A DNA stretch of 64,000 nt from Haliscomenobacter sp. (GTDB taxonomy: Bacteria; Bacteroidota; Bacteroidia; Chitinophagales; Saprospiraceae). The stretch covers positions 20,315-84,314 of the forward strand of contig NZ_JADKCX010000017.1 of NCBI RefSeq assembly GCF_016718685.1, written 5' to 3'. Numbering within the stretch: position 1 is the first letter of the stretch; every line of letters begins with the position of its first letter. Under the pieces are notes generated by a model. It searched no databases and was not told where the DNA came from. It worked only from the letters and a program-made list of their open reading frames with translations. The position numbers were made by a program, and so were the translations under genes. Shown piece after piece: positions 17,829 through 27,025 of the stretch.

Positions 17829-18866
17829 TTACAGCCGTTTTATCGCCTCATCATACACCCGTCGCAAGCCTTCTTCCAGACTGATCTTGGCTTCCCAACC
17901 CAGTTTTTCCTTTACGTAGTCCATATTGCAATAACGCGAATGCACCCCCACTGGTTTGTCCAACAAAGGTTTGATCGTTGGTTGATACCCCGCGAGGCGA
18001 CAGAAAATCTCAATGATTTCGCGGAAGCTACTCAAACGACCCATGCCAATGTTGATGGCAGTACCATCGTGAATGGAATCCATGGCAACCTCCACACAAT
18101 CCAGCACATCATCAATGTGTACAAAATCCCGCCCCTGGTTGCCACTGCCCCATACTTCAAAAGGGTCTTCGCGGCGCGCTGCCCGCGCTGCAATGGCGGG
18201 GATGGGGTAGGATAAATCCTGATCCTCGCCGTAGCCGCTAAAGGGCCGGATACAAGTCACTTTGACCCCGTAGTATTGGGCCGAAATTTGCGCCAGGTAC
18301 TCTCCCGTTAATTTACTCCAGCCGTAAGTCATATCGGGTTTGCCCATGCGGTCGAAGTTGATGTCTTTTTCACTCAGGGCAATGGCATCACTTTCGGTTT
18401 GTAAGTCGACGGGGTAAGCCGCGCTAGAGCTGGGGTAAAGCACCCGAGCGGGTTTGTGGCGACAAATCCAGTAGAAAAATTCAGCGTCGATGGATAAATC
18501 CAGAGCGACCATCATGGGATCACCGTCAATTTTGGCGCGCCCACCGACGATGGCAGCAAAATGAAAAACATCGCTAAGTTTGTCCACTTCCCAGCCAAAG
18601 GGTATAAAAAAACCAGGTGCATCGTGGAGCCCACGCAGTACATTTCTAAAGTCATCCTGGATGAACAACAGACGTTCGTCGGCCCCAAAAAAAGTGGCGT
18701 TGCCAATGCTGCGGCCTTGTGGCACATCCAGCCAGGAGGAGGGATGCGTACCCACGGAAAGGTCATCAATAAAAACGACTCTATCTTGCGTCTTGTGGAA
18801 TAGCCGCTTGACCATGTTGCGGCCTACAAATCCACAACCGCCACTTACCAAATGTACTTTTTGCAT
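17829..18866 (-). CDS. NAD-dependent epimerase/dehydratase (extended SDR)
   Basis: 345 residues with the NAD-binding glycine motif SGGCGFVGRNMVKRLF at the N-terminus, the catalytic serine in YPSSSAAYPVD, and the YxxxK pair in YGWSKLTGEYL. The C-terminal substrate domain includes RPFSGYGEDQDLSYPIPAIA and GSGNQGRDFVHIDDVLDCVE. These are features of GDP-mannose or UDP-sugar epimerases and dehydratases; the GYGEDQD segment is close to GDP-mannose 3,5-epimerase-like proteins. Its ATG shares its A with the stop of the upstream glycosyltransferase (TAATG). It supplies a nucleotide sugar to the polysaccharide operon. Confidence 0.87.
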   Translation of the reverse strand: MQKVHLVSGGCGFVGRNMVKRLFHKTQDRVVFIDDLSVGTHPSSWLDVPQGRSIGNATFFGADERLLFIQDDFRNVLRGLHDAPGFFIPFGWEVDKLSDVFHFAAIVGGRAKIDGDPMMVALDLSIDAEFFYWICRHKPARVLYPSSSAAYPVDLQTESDAIALSEKDINFDRMGKPDMTYGWSKLTGEYLAQISAQYYGVKVTCIRPFSGYGEDQDLSYPIPAIAARAARREDPFEVWGSGNQGRDFVHIDDVLDCVEVAMDSIHDGTAINIGMGRLSSFREIIEIFCRLAGYQPTIKPLLDKPVGVHSRYCNMDYVKEKLGWEAKISLEEGLRRVYDEAIKRL

Positions 18867-19837
18867 TATTCTTTGATTTCAAGCTCTCCAAGAACTTTTT
18901 CAACGATGTAATTATTGCGGTTGGGGGCGCTGCGACTCACCAATTCGGCGATAAAACCCGCCAAAAAAAGCTGGGTGCCAATGACCATACAGGTGAGCGC
19001 AAAAAAGAACCAGGGATTCTCAGCGATGAGCGGAGCTCGTTTGACATGGTTCATGATATCGGATAGTTTGGAAAGCCCCAGGTAAGCCACGGCAAAAAAG
19101 CCTGCTACAAACACAATCAAGCCTGAAGTACCGAAAAATTGCATGGGTTTTTTTGCGTAACGTCCTACAAACACCACCGAAAGCAAATCCAAAAATCCGG
19201 TAAACAAACGGGTCCAGCCAAATTTGGAATAACCGTATTTGCGGGCATGGTGTTCTACCACTTTTTCGCCAATTTTCTTAAAACCCGCCCACTTGGCCAA
19301 CAGTGGAATGAAGCGGTGCATGTCGCCGTATACTTCTACACTTTTGACCACTTCGTTTTTGTAGGCTTTGAGTCCACAATTGAAATCGTGCAGGTTGATT
19401 TTGCTGACCTTGCGGACCACCCAATTGTAAAACTTGGAAGGGATGGTTTTGGAAATGGGGTCGTGGCGCTTTTTTTTCCAGCCAGAAATAAGGTCATATC
19501 CTTCTTCAACAATCAAGCGATACAATTCGGGTATTTCGTCGGGGCTATCTTGCAAATCGGCGTCCATGGTAATGACTACCTGTCCGCTGGCTACTTGAAA
19601 ACCGGAATGCAAACCTGCAGATTTGCCGTAATTGCGCCGAAATTTGATGCCCTTGATGCTGGGGTTTTGGGTCCGCAATTGCTCAATGACTTTCCAGGAT
19701 TTGTCTGTACTTCCATCATCAATCATGATCACTTCGTAAGTGTATTGATGGGCATCCATCACCCGCCGGATCCAGGCTTCCAGCTCGGGCAAGGATTCTT
19801 CTTCATTCAGCAGCGGTATAACCAGAGAGATGTTCAT
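18866..19837 (-). CDS. Polyprenyl-phosphate glycosyltransferase, GT2 (DPM1/GtrB-like)
   Basis: 323 residues. The GT-A catalytic domain starts SLVIPLLNEEESLPELEAWI, has VIMIDDGSTDKSW and the DxD-like metal site ITMDADLQDSPDEIPEL, and the acceptor region RNYGKSAGLHSGF. Two C-terminal membrane helices lie at about 230-255 and 275-300, followed by a cytoplasmic tail. This layout is that of enzymes loading a sugar onto undecaprenyl or dolichyl phosphate. It opens the overlapping set GT2, epimerase, GT4, gmhA. The lipid carrier links it functionally to UppP at 30.2 kb. Confidence 0.9.
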   Translation of the reverse strand: MNISLVIPLLNEEESLPELEAWIRRVMDAHQYTYEVIMIDDGSTDKSWKVIEQLRTQNPSIKGIKFRRNYGKSAGLHSGFQVASGQVVITMDADLQDSPDEIPELYRLIVEEGYDLISGWKKKRHDPISKTIPSKFYNWVVRKVSKINLHDFNCGLKAYKNEVVKSVEVYGDMHRFIPLLAKWAGFKKIGEKVVEHHARKYGYSKFGWTRLFTGFLDLLSVVFVGRYAKKPMQFFGTSGLIVFVAGFFAVAYLGLSKLSDIMNHVKRAPLIAENPWFFFALTCMVIGTQLFLAGFIAELVSRSAPNRNNYIVEKVLGELEIKE

Positions 19838-19861
19838 GACTGTAGTGATGTATGCAAGGGA

Positions 19862-20371
19862 TTATTTGGTTTGGTTAAATCCGGATTTCCCATAAGTGGA
19901 CCAGGCTACACCCAAAGCGAGCACAAATCCCCCAATCAAGCCGAAGGTAAAAGCAAAAGCGGATTTTTGAAAAGTGGGGTTAAAATCCTCAGCTTTGTAC
20001 TGGTCTTTCATTTTCCACGCATTTTCTTCGCCCAACAGTGCCGTATTACGCTCAATTCCTTCGAATAATATTTCGGCCTGCAAATTTACCATTCCGGGAT
20101 CAATAAACTTAAAAAGAACGAAGTAAAATACATGCGCAATCAGGTGAGCGACAACAAATGTGCCAAAAGCCGTGCGCAAAGCGGGTTGCCAGGCATACAC
20201 ATCCGTACTTTTTTGGGCTCCGCTGCGGCAAGCTAGATACATACCAAGCACATAGAAGAGCAAAACACTCCACTGCACAGCCGGGTGGAAGTACAGCTTT
20301 TTATCTACAACATAAAATAGCAGGTGCCACAACACTAGGGCGACACCTGCTATACTACCGAATTTTATCAT
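19862..20371 (-). CDS. DUF4199 family membrane protein
   Basis: 169 residues with four hydrophobic helices: residues 3-20, 33-50, 68-92 and 145-165. A periplasmic loop of about 45 residues (NLQAEILFEGIERNTALLGE, then ENAWKMKDQYKAEDF) precedes the last helix, as in DUF4199. Function unknown. A second DUF4199 gene lies immediately upstream at 20449, and the two probably arose by duplication, although their identity is low by eye. Confidence 0.7.
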   Translation of the reverse strand: MIKFGSIAGVALVLWHLLFYVVDKKLYFHPAVQWSVLLFYVLGMYLACRSGAQKSTDVYAWQPALRTAFGTFVVAHLIAHVFYFVLFKFIDPGMVNLQAEILFEGIERNTALLGEENAWKMKDQYKAEDFNPTFQKSAFAFTFGLIGGFVLALGVAWSTYGKSGFNQTK

Positions 20372-20448
20372 GGTGTTGGTTAAGTTAGCAAGTTGAAAAA
20401 ATCACCCTGCAAACTTATAACCAAAAAAGGAGAACGGAAAACCGAAAA

Positions 20449-21018
20449 TTAATCCATTGGTGGGTTGCGTTTGGCAACGGCACCCGAAATCAATCCAATG
20501 ATTGCAGCTCCAATGGGGCCAAAAATGGCCAGGTTCATCAATTGGCGGGACAGGGAGAACCCTTCCTTCATTTTTTGAGTTTGGAGTTCAATCTGGGCTT
20601 CGTCCATGCCAATTTCGGCGAACCAGTCTGACATGCGGCTCGCCATGTTGTTGGCAAAATCCGGATCGATCACGGTTACATACAGCAAATTGAACAAGCC
20701 ACCGATGAGTGAACCGACCAGTAAAATCAAGAAGGCAACGAGAAAAGCTTTGCCAAAAGGTATCAGGCCACCTAACTCGGTTTCGCGGTAAGCCCGCACG
20801 CCACGGGTAGCAAGTACACCATTGATGATCAAACTGAGCAATCCAATGCCCATTAAGGAAAAAGACCAAACCATTGGGCTAAGGCCATTGCCTCCAATGT
20901 ACATCATCAGCGTTAAAACAGCACCGATGACGCCAGTGATGACGCCAAAACGGGTTACGTAGGGCCAATAAGAAGCATTGGGGTTACCTTTAGTTACTGT
21001 TGAATCAAGAGTTTCCAT
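20449..21018 (-). CDS. DUF4199 family membrane protein
   Basis: 189 residues, four helices at about 20-42, 47-70, 85-110 and 155-180. The loop between helices 3 and 4 reads FANNMASRMSDWFAEIGMDE, then IELQTQKMKEGFSLS, which fits DUF4199. The gene begins ten bases after the stop of the dihydroorotase-like gene, suggesting co-transcription. In many Bacteroidota, DUF4199 genes stand between dihydroorotase and a GT2 glycosyltransferase, as here. Function unknown. Confidence 0.78.
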   Translation of the reverse strand: METLDSTVTKGNPNASYWPYVTRFGVITGVIGAVLTLMMYIGGNGLSPMVWSFSLMGIGLLSLIINGVLATRGVRAYRETELGGLIPFGKAFLVAFLILLVGSLIGGLFNLLYVTVIDPDFANNMASRMSDWFAEIGMDEAQIELQTQKMKEGFSLSRQLMNLAIFGPIGAAIIGLISGAVAKRNPPMD

Positions 21019-21028
21019 GTGCGAAAAT

Positions 21029-22300
21029 TTAATGAGGGTTAATAAATGCCGATCCGTTGTTGACTACCCCAATCACCTTTCCTTTCAAACGCTTACCCAG
21101 AAGGGGGGAGTTGCCAGACTTGGAAAAGATGTGCGATCTTTCAAAAGTCCAGGTTTGGTGAGGATGAAACACGGTTAAATTGGCTTTTGCTCCTTCCCTC
21201 ACCGTAATTTCCTCCAAGTTGAAGATTCTTCGGGGATTGATGGCGAGTTTTTCGACTAATTCGGTCTGTGACAGGACACCTTCCAAATGTGTGTTGACCA
21301 AGGCATAAGTGGTTTCGAGGCCAATGGCCCCAAAATCAGCATATGGAAACTCCAGTTTTTTGGCTTCTTCTTCCAACGGAACGTGGTTGGAGCCAATTAG
21401 ATCGATGGTTCCATCTTTTAGACCTTGTTTCAGGGCTTCAATGTCTTCGTGACTGCGCAAGGGTGGGAGTACTTTATAGTTGCTGTCAAATTCTACCAGC
21501 GCTCGATCATCAAAAGCGAGGTTGAGCGCGGCAACAGAGCAACTGATCTTTAATCCTTTGGCTTTGGCGCGGCGAACCAGTTCTACGGCAAATTGTGAAG
21601 ACAAGTTGGCCAGATGCAATCGTGATTCAGCGTATTGGGTCAGGTAAATGTCGCGCTGCACCATGAGGTCTTCGGCCAGGTTGGGGATACCTTTCATGCC
21701 CAGGGAGGTACTCACCACGCCCTCGTGCATTTGACCCTCAAAAGCCAGGGTACGATCCAAGGGCTGGTTGATGACGATGCCATCAAAAGCTTTGACGTAT
21801 TCTAAGGCGCGCAGAATCATCCCATTGTCGGCAATGGCGTGATTGCCATCGGAAAAAGCGATGGCTCCGGCGTGGTGCATGTCGATCATTTCCGTAATGT
21901 CCTTACCCTGGCATTTGGCAGTGATGGCCGCGATGGGGAGGATGTCGACCAGTTTGCCTCGACTGTGTTGTACAAGGTAGGCTACTTCGGTTTTGCCGTC
22001 TACAACAGGATAGGTATTGGGCTGTGCGCCAATGGCCGTAAATCCACCAGAGGCGGCAGCTGCGCTAACCGAACGCAAATCTTCCCGGTGTTCAAACCCC
22101 GGATCACCGACCTGTACGCCAATATCAACCCAACCCGGAGATACATGAATGCCTTCTATTTCAATGACCTGATCGGCTTTGCGCTTGAGTTCGGAACCAA
22201 TGGAAGTGATTTTATCTCCTTCAATAAAAATATCTACCACCTTGCCGTGGTACGGCGAATTGGAATCGATAACGGTGGCTTTACGGAGCAGAAAATTCAT
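21029..22300 (-). CDS. Dihydroorotase homologue lacking metal ligands
   Basis: 423 residues with the full amidohydrolase fold of long dihydroorotases (IDSNSPYHGKVVDIFIEGDK at the start, KANLTVFHPHQTWTFERSHI near the end). The metal site is gone. The DxHxH motif reads D59-I-G-V-Q63, the HxS region reads HLANLSSQFAVELVRRAKA with N for H, the following HH pair is replaced in ISCSVAALNLAF, and the late TDHxP motif reads SNHVPL. It cannot bind zinc as active enzymes do. By analogy with PyrX of pseudomonads it may be a structural partner of aspartate transcarbamoylase; a true PyrC would then have to be elsewhere. The gene is intact. Confidence 0.85.
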   Translation of the reverse strand: MNFLLRKATVIDSNSPYHGKVVDIFIEGDKITSIGSELKRKADQVIEIEGIHVSPGWVDIGVQVGDPGFEHREDLRSVSAAAASGGFTAIGAQPNTYPVVDGKTEVAYLVQHSRGKLVDILPIAAITAKCQGKDITEMIDMHHAGAIAFSDGNHAIADNGMILRALEYVKAFDGIVINQPLDRTLAFEGQMHEGVVSTSLGMKGIPNLAEDLMVQRDIYLTQYAESRLHLANLSSQFAVELVRRAKAKGLKISCSVAALNLAFDDRALVEFDSNYKVLPPLRSHEDIEALKQGLKDGTIDLIGSNHVPLEEEAKKLEFPYADFGAIGLETTYALVNTHLEGVLSQTELVEKLAINPRRIFNLEEITVREGAKANLTVFHPHQTWTFERSHIFSKSGNSPLLGKRLKGKVIGVVNNGSAFINPH

Positions 22301-22349
22301 AGCTGAGGTTTGGGGTTGAGTTGGTGGTCGGGGGGGCGAACCCTAACCT

Positions 22350-24380
22350 TTATACTTTCCAAAATCGCAGCAAAAGTATCTCAATACCTAAAAAAAGCAA
22401 AGCTAAAATAATACACCAGCGCCACAATACTGTGCCACGATTGTCTTCTTCAATTTGCGCAGTGAGAACCGCCGTATCCAGTGCAGAAATGATGTTGACC
22501 GCTTCCCCCAAACGTTCAGTCAGTTCAGTGGGCGAATAGTACTGCAAGGCTGATTCACGGCGGTTGTAATTGAACGCGTAGCCGTGATTGACCTGGCCAG
22601 GGTTGAGGAAGAGATCATAAAAGCCTGATTTTTTTACCTGCCCGTTCATGGTCAGAAATACTTTGGCTCCAACGGCTCTTTGTTCCGGAATGAACTCACC
22701 TCCTTCCCCTTTCATTTTGTATACGATCTCGGCGCTGTTGGCCTGGTGATCGGCTTCGAGTAATTCATCGCGACCAATGGTGTAGGCAATGCGCGGATCT
22801 GTACCGGCTGAAATGGCCATTTTGTACAACATGGGCACGAAGATTTCTCCATTGTTGACCAGGTTGTTGAACTCCTGGGCCAAGGGAGCGGCACATACGT
22901 AGAGGTTGCCTTTGCCTTGTTTGTATTTGGACAGGTAAGGATTGCCATCGCGGTACGACAACAATTGTTCCTCGGCTCGGGAATTAAAACGGCCAAACGT
23001 ATAATTTCCCTGGGTGGATGGTAAACGCAGGTTGGCACTTTTATTGAGAAAAACATCTTTGAAGATGAATTCAGCCTGGTTGACTTCCCCTACGATCCGG
23101 CTGACCTGTTCAAAGGATTGCGGCGGATTGGCGGGAAAACTTTGCAGAAAAGTGGAGTAGGTACCCAGGTTGGCATTGCGGCCAGGAAACAGCAATACAT
23201 TGCCACCGTTTTCGATGTATTCTTTTAGTTCAGCGCCCATCCCGGTGGACACATTGGCCAAGTCGTTCAGGATGATCAACTGGTAGTCCACAAATTTGGA
23301 ATAATCCAGACTTTGGCTGTTGACATCGGTCAATTTAAAATAAGGCAAGCCATTTACCGCTGCTTGTAAATAACGATTGGGGGTGGCATCGTTGATGGAC
23401 AACACTTTGATTTCGTCAGCAACAAAAAAGCTGAAAAAATATTGATCGTCGAATTGAATCGGGTAGTCGGTAAGGGTTACTTCGGCGCGTTGCCAGCCGG
23501 TACCCGAAATGGTGATGTTGACCGTATCGGTGCGGTCGGCACCTGGTCCAACGCTGAGCGATCCGAGGGGCTTGATTTCGTTGCCATATTTTAGGGATAC
23601 CCGGGCATTTTCAACCGGGATCGTACTGTGGTTATGGATTTTGATGAAGAGCGGTGTGGTTTGATTGGCCATGCGCACTGGCGCTTCAAACCATACACTA
23701 TCGATGCTGATGTTTTTCTCTTGTACCGATTGGAGTGGAATCAGGTTGAGGGGCAACAGGCTGTCTTGATAGGTAGTGAGATCGGTTACACTGCGTTGAA
23801 AATCAGAAATGAGGTATGAAGCTATGTTGTCGGTTTTGGCCAAAGACAAAGCCTGTTTTTGGCGGGAAAGCACTTTTGACATGACTTGTACTTCGGGGCC
23901 TAACACAATTTCTTCAATCATGGCTAGTGCATCTTCCCGATTGACCAGGCGCTGCTGTCTTCCACTGAATTCGTTGCTCAAAATTTGAAAACGATCCTCT
24001 GGGCCGTGGGCGCTGACAATCTCTCTGGCCCGTTGTTTGGCTTTCTCCAGCAAGGGAACATCCTGACTGGCTGCACTCATGCTGAAGGAATTGTCGATGT
24101 ATACGCTGACTCCCTTGATGCCTTTTTTGACCTCACCTTTTTGGGGAATGAAGGGTTGGGCAAAAGCCAGGACCAAAAACAAAATTGCCAATAAGCGCGC
24201 CGCCAAGACCAGGAGATTGCGCAATTTGGAGCGCATGCTGGTTTCGTCTTTCACTTCCTTGAGGAAGCGCACGTTGGTGAAGTACACTTTTTTAAACCGC
24301 CGAAAATAAAACAGGTGCAAGATCACCGGGATGGCCAAGGCGGTAAGTGCCCACAAAAAAGTCGGGTATAAAAATTGCAT
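22350..24380 (-). CDS. BatA-domain / von Willebrand factor A membrane protein
   Basis: 676 residues. The N-terminal BatA (aerotolerance regulator) domain spans residues 1-80 (LYPTFLWALTALAIPVILHL, then FYFRRFKKVYFTNVRFLKEV) with two helices. A VWA-type segment follows at about 90-200 with the MIDAS-like DNSFSMSA. A long extracytoplasmic part with a glutamine amidotransferase-like fold (DYQLIILNDLANVSTGMGAE) runs to a final helix at about 650-670. Such proteins are common in Bacteroidota; their link to aerotolerance operons is historical and their role is unclear. It lies 49 bases upstream of the dihydroorotase homologue. Confidence 0.8.
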   Translation of the reverse strand: MQFLYPTFLWALTALAIPVILHLFYFRRFKKVYFTNVRFLKEVKDETSMRSKLRNLLVLAARLLAILFLVLAFAQPFIPQKGEVKKGIKGVSVYIDNSFSMSAASQDVPLLEKAKQRAREIVSAHGPEDRFQILSNEFSGRQQRLVNREDALAMIEEIVLGPEVQVMSKVLSRQKQALSLAKTDNIASYLISDFQRSVTDLTTYQDSLLPLNLIPLQSVQEKNISIDSVWFEAPVRMANQTTPLFIKIHNHSTIPVENARVSLKYGNEIKPLGSLSVGPGADRTDTVNITISGTGWQRAEVTLTDYPIQFDDQYFFSFFVADEIKVLSINDATPNRYLQAAVNGLPYFKLTDVNSQSLDYSKFVDYQLIILNDLANVSTGMGAELKEYIENGGNVLLFPGRNANLGTYSTFLQSFPANPPQSFEQVSRIVGEVNQAEFIFKDVFLNKSANLRLPSTQGNYTFGRFNSRAEEQLLSYRDGNPYLSKYKQGKGNLYVCAAPLAQEFNNLVNNGEIFVPMLYKMAISAGTDPRIAYTIGRDELLEADHQANSAEIVYKMKGEGGEFIPEQRAVGAKVFLTMNGQVKKSGFYDLFLNPGQVNHGYAFNYNRRESALQYYSPTELTERLGEAVNIISALDTAVLTAQIEEDNRGTVLWRWCIILALLFLGIEILLLRFWKV

Positions 24381-24444
24381 TGTCAGGATCTATTTAAGTG
24401 CTGGGACGTTACCAATTAACGCTGGTATGCATCGTATGGTTGTA

Positions 24445-24472
24445 GTAGAGACGCGATGCATCGCGTCTCTAC
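24445..24472. repeat. 28-bp perfect palindrome, GTAGAGACG family copy 1
   Basis: GTAGAGACGCGATG and its exact reverse complement abut with no spacer (14-bp arms). It fills the gap between the YfhO stop and the BatA gene start. A related hairpin with the same TAGTAGAG..ACG arms lies at 45594. Confidence 0.95.
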
Positions 24473-24476
24473 GAAC

Positions 24477-27025
24477 TTATCGCTTCTTTTTCTTCGGATC
24501 TCTGCGATCTGTGCCTGTAGGTTTGCGTGTCACTGGTGCGGCTGGTTGGGTTGGTTGTGACCTTGGGCGTGGTTCCGGTTTTGGTTCTTCCGCCGGAGGG
24601 TTTTTGATGAAATTCCATACACTAGTGCCTACAATGCCCAGTACGCCGAGGATTAAGGCAAGTGAAGAAGCGCCGGAAATGGCTTTTCCTTTGGCAAAAG
24701 AGGCGGGTTCGAAACGGAATTCAATTTCGTGTTTGCCCGCAGGTACCCGCATGCCACGTAGTGCGTAGTTTGTGCGAATGTGCTCGGTAGGTTTGCCATC
24801 GATGTAGGCATTCCAACCTTTGTTGGGGCCATACCACATTTCTGAAAACACCGCAAATTGCTCACTAGGGCTATCACTTTGGTATTTCAGTTTTTCCGGG
24901 TGGTAGCTGCTGAGCTTAATGCTGCCTTCCTTTTTGACATCAAAGCCTTTGATGTAATCATTGAATTCCTGATGTACGATGGCTTGAGAATCAGGATAAA
25001 AAGCATTGAGCGCTGCTATTTCAATGTTGTTGGACTCAGCAATCAAAAGCGTATCTACAAACCAGGCATTGCCGAGTGCACCGGGATTGATTTGCGAAAT
25101 GGGCTGTTGACCTTCGGGGGTGACGATGAAATACTTGGTATTGAGCATGTCCAGAACCTTGCGATTGCCCTGGCTTAGGTGTTGTTCAATCAGGTCATTG
25201 TAACGCTGCATTTTGGCAGGGTTGTAGCCACCGATGGTTTTGTGGAAGTACGACGTCATCGCCCATTGGAACGCATCAGGTTTGACCTCGTGTACGCGGT
25301 AGTACAAGTCCTTTTCTTTGTTGATGATTTCCAAATCGACCGGACGAGCCTGGAAGTTGTTTTGTTGATACTCTGTTTTGGATACAAAACTGGCGTGTTG
25401 ACGTAACGACGCCCCACGCCCCATACATCAAAAATCGTGAGCAAGCCAATACCAACCAAAGCAATGGTACTGTTGATTTTTTGAGTCACCCCGGCCCAGA
25501 TCAAGCCAGCACAAAGCGCAATCAGTAAAAAACTCCGCCAAGAGTCGCTGCTGAATAAAGCTTTGCGGTCAGCTACTATACTGGGAGCATCCAGGCCGTA
25601 ACCCGCCAGATTGCCATCAGCTGCACTGGTGAAACTGAAGAATGAACCCCCAATCAACGCAAAAATCAGCGCAACCCCTCCAGTCAGACCAGCTGAAATC
25701 CAGAGTTTGCGCAACAACTGCTTGGGGTCTTCATCGGATTTTAACACTTGTCCCAGCGCTAAAAACCCTAACATGGGAACCAAAAACGCGGTAACACTGA
25801 GTACTGAGCTGGGCGCGCGGAATGAATTGAACAAAGGCAGGGTTTCAAATAGGGCCTTATTGAGCCCGCCATCATTTTTTCCTAAAGACAAAATCATGGT
25901 GAACAATACCCCAATACCGAGCCACCATTTCACGGGACCCTTGACCGTAAATAAACCAAATACAAACAAAAATAAAGCAATTGCTCCTAAATAACCGGGG
26001 CCACTGGTGAAGGGCAATCCTCCCCAATACAAAGGCAGTTGTAAGTCGGTGGTACCCTGATACCTTTGCCAGCAAAGTGAAGTCATCGTTTTGGAATCAG
26101 CCCCAACCGGTTCAGCATTACTTCCTCCGGCTGCCCCGGGAATCAGTGTTGCCAAGGTCAATATTAGTATTGCTCCATTGGGTAGCATATTCAAATTCCA
26201 GACCTTCCTTCGGTGCGGGTTTTTGGCTTCAGGTGTTCCGGAGCAGGGTCAGAATTTTTGCCCCGCATCGTTGCTTCTTTGTATTCCAAGGTAGTCAGCA
26301 GGTTGGAGCACCCGTGCCAACACCAATCAAACCAGAAACGATGACCAGGGCCGCGGCTTTGGCAAAATGCAGAATTCTCCCTTGGCGAATGGAATCGACC
26401 AATTGTGCCACCCCAAAATCAGCATGGTCAGAATCAGGTAATAGGTCATCTGTACGTGATTGACCCAGAGCTGTAAGGCTGAGCCGATGCCAAATAGCAA
26501 GGCCCCGGCCAGGTATTTTTTATCTCGAAACGCCAGCAATAAACCGGCGGCCAGCAAAGGCATGTATGCAATGGCTCCTAGTTTGGAGGTGTGTCCTGCT
26601 TCAAAAAGCACCAGGTTGTTGGTGGTGAAACCAAAAGAGATGGCCCCAATGACCCCCACCCAACGGTTGACTCCCAAAACCACCATCAAGATGTAAAAGG
26701 CCAACATGGCCGAGATGAAACGACCAATTGGCCGGGGAATGTACAGTTGCATGAGGTTGTCGAAAAGCCCGGTTTGGTTGCCACTCCGTACACTGGCGAT
26801 CTGATAGGTGGGCATCCCGCCAAACATGTTGTTGGTCCAGAGGGGCATACGGCCTTCTTTTTGGCTATAATCGTTCATTTCCTTCATCATGGCCGTAACC
26901 TGCACGATGTCACTTTGACTCATGACTTTGCCGGAGAGCTGCGGCGCAAAATAAAAAGCCGATACACCTACTAAAATGGCGACGGCGATCAGGTGAGGAA
27001 TGAGTTGTTTAATCAGGTGGTTCAT
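24477..27025 (-). CDS. YfhO family membrane protein (many frame breaks)
   Basis: Restored, this is a protein of about 840 residues with some 12 membrane helices and a C-terminal lumenal domain, the YfhO pattern (FGGMPTYQIASVRSGNQTG near the start, VPAGKHEIEFRFEPASFAKG near the end). YfhO-like proteins are GT-C-type membrane proteins, in Bacillus and Listeria linked to teichoic acid or lipid-carrier glycosylation. The frame breaks at CCCC 26411-26414, near 26301, at least three times at 26180-26300, and at TTTT 25376-25379; adding single bases restores recognisable sequence at most sites. A proline-rich basic tail (EEPKPEPRPRSQPTQPAAPV) ends the protein. Its start overlaps the gpsA stop (ATGA). 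Confidence 0.75.
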
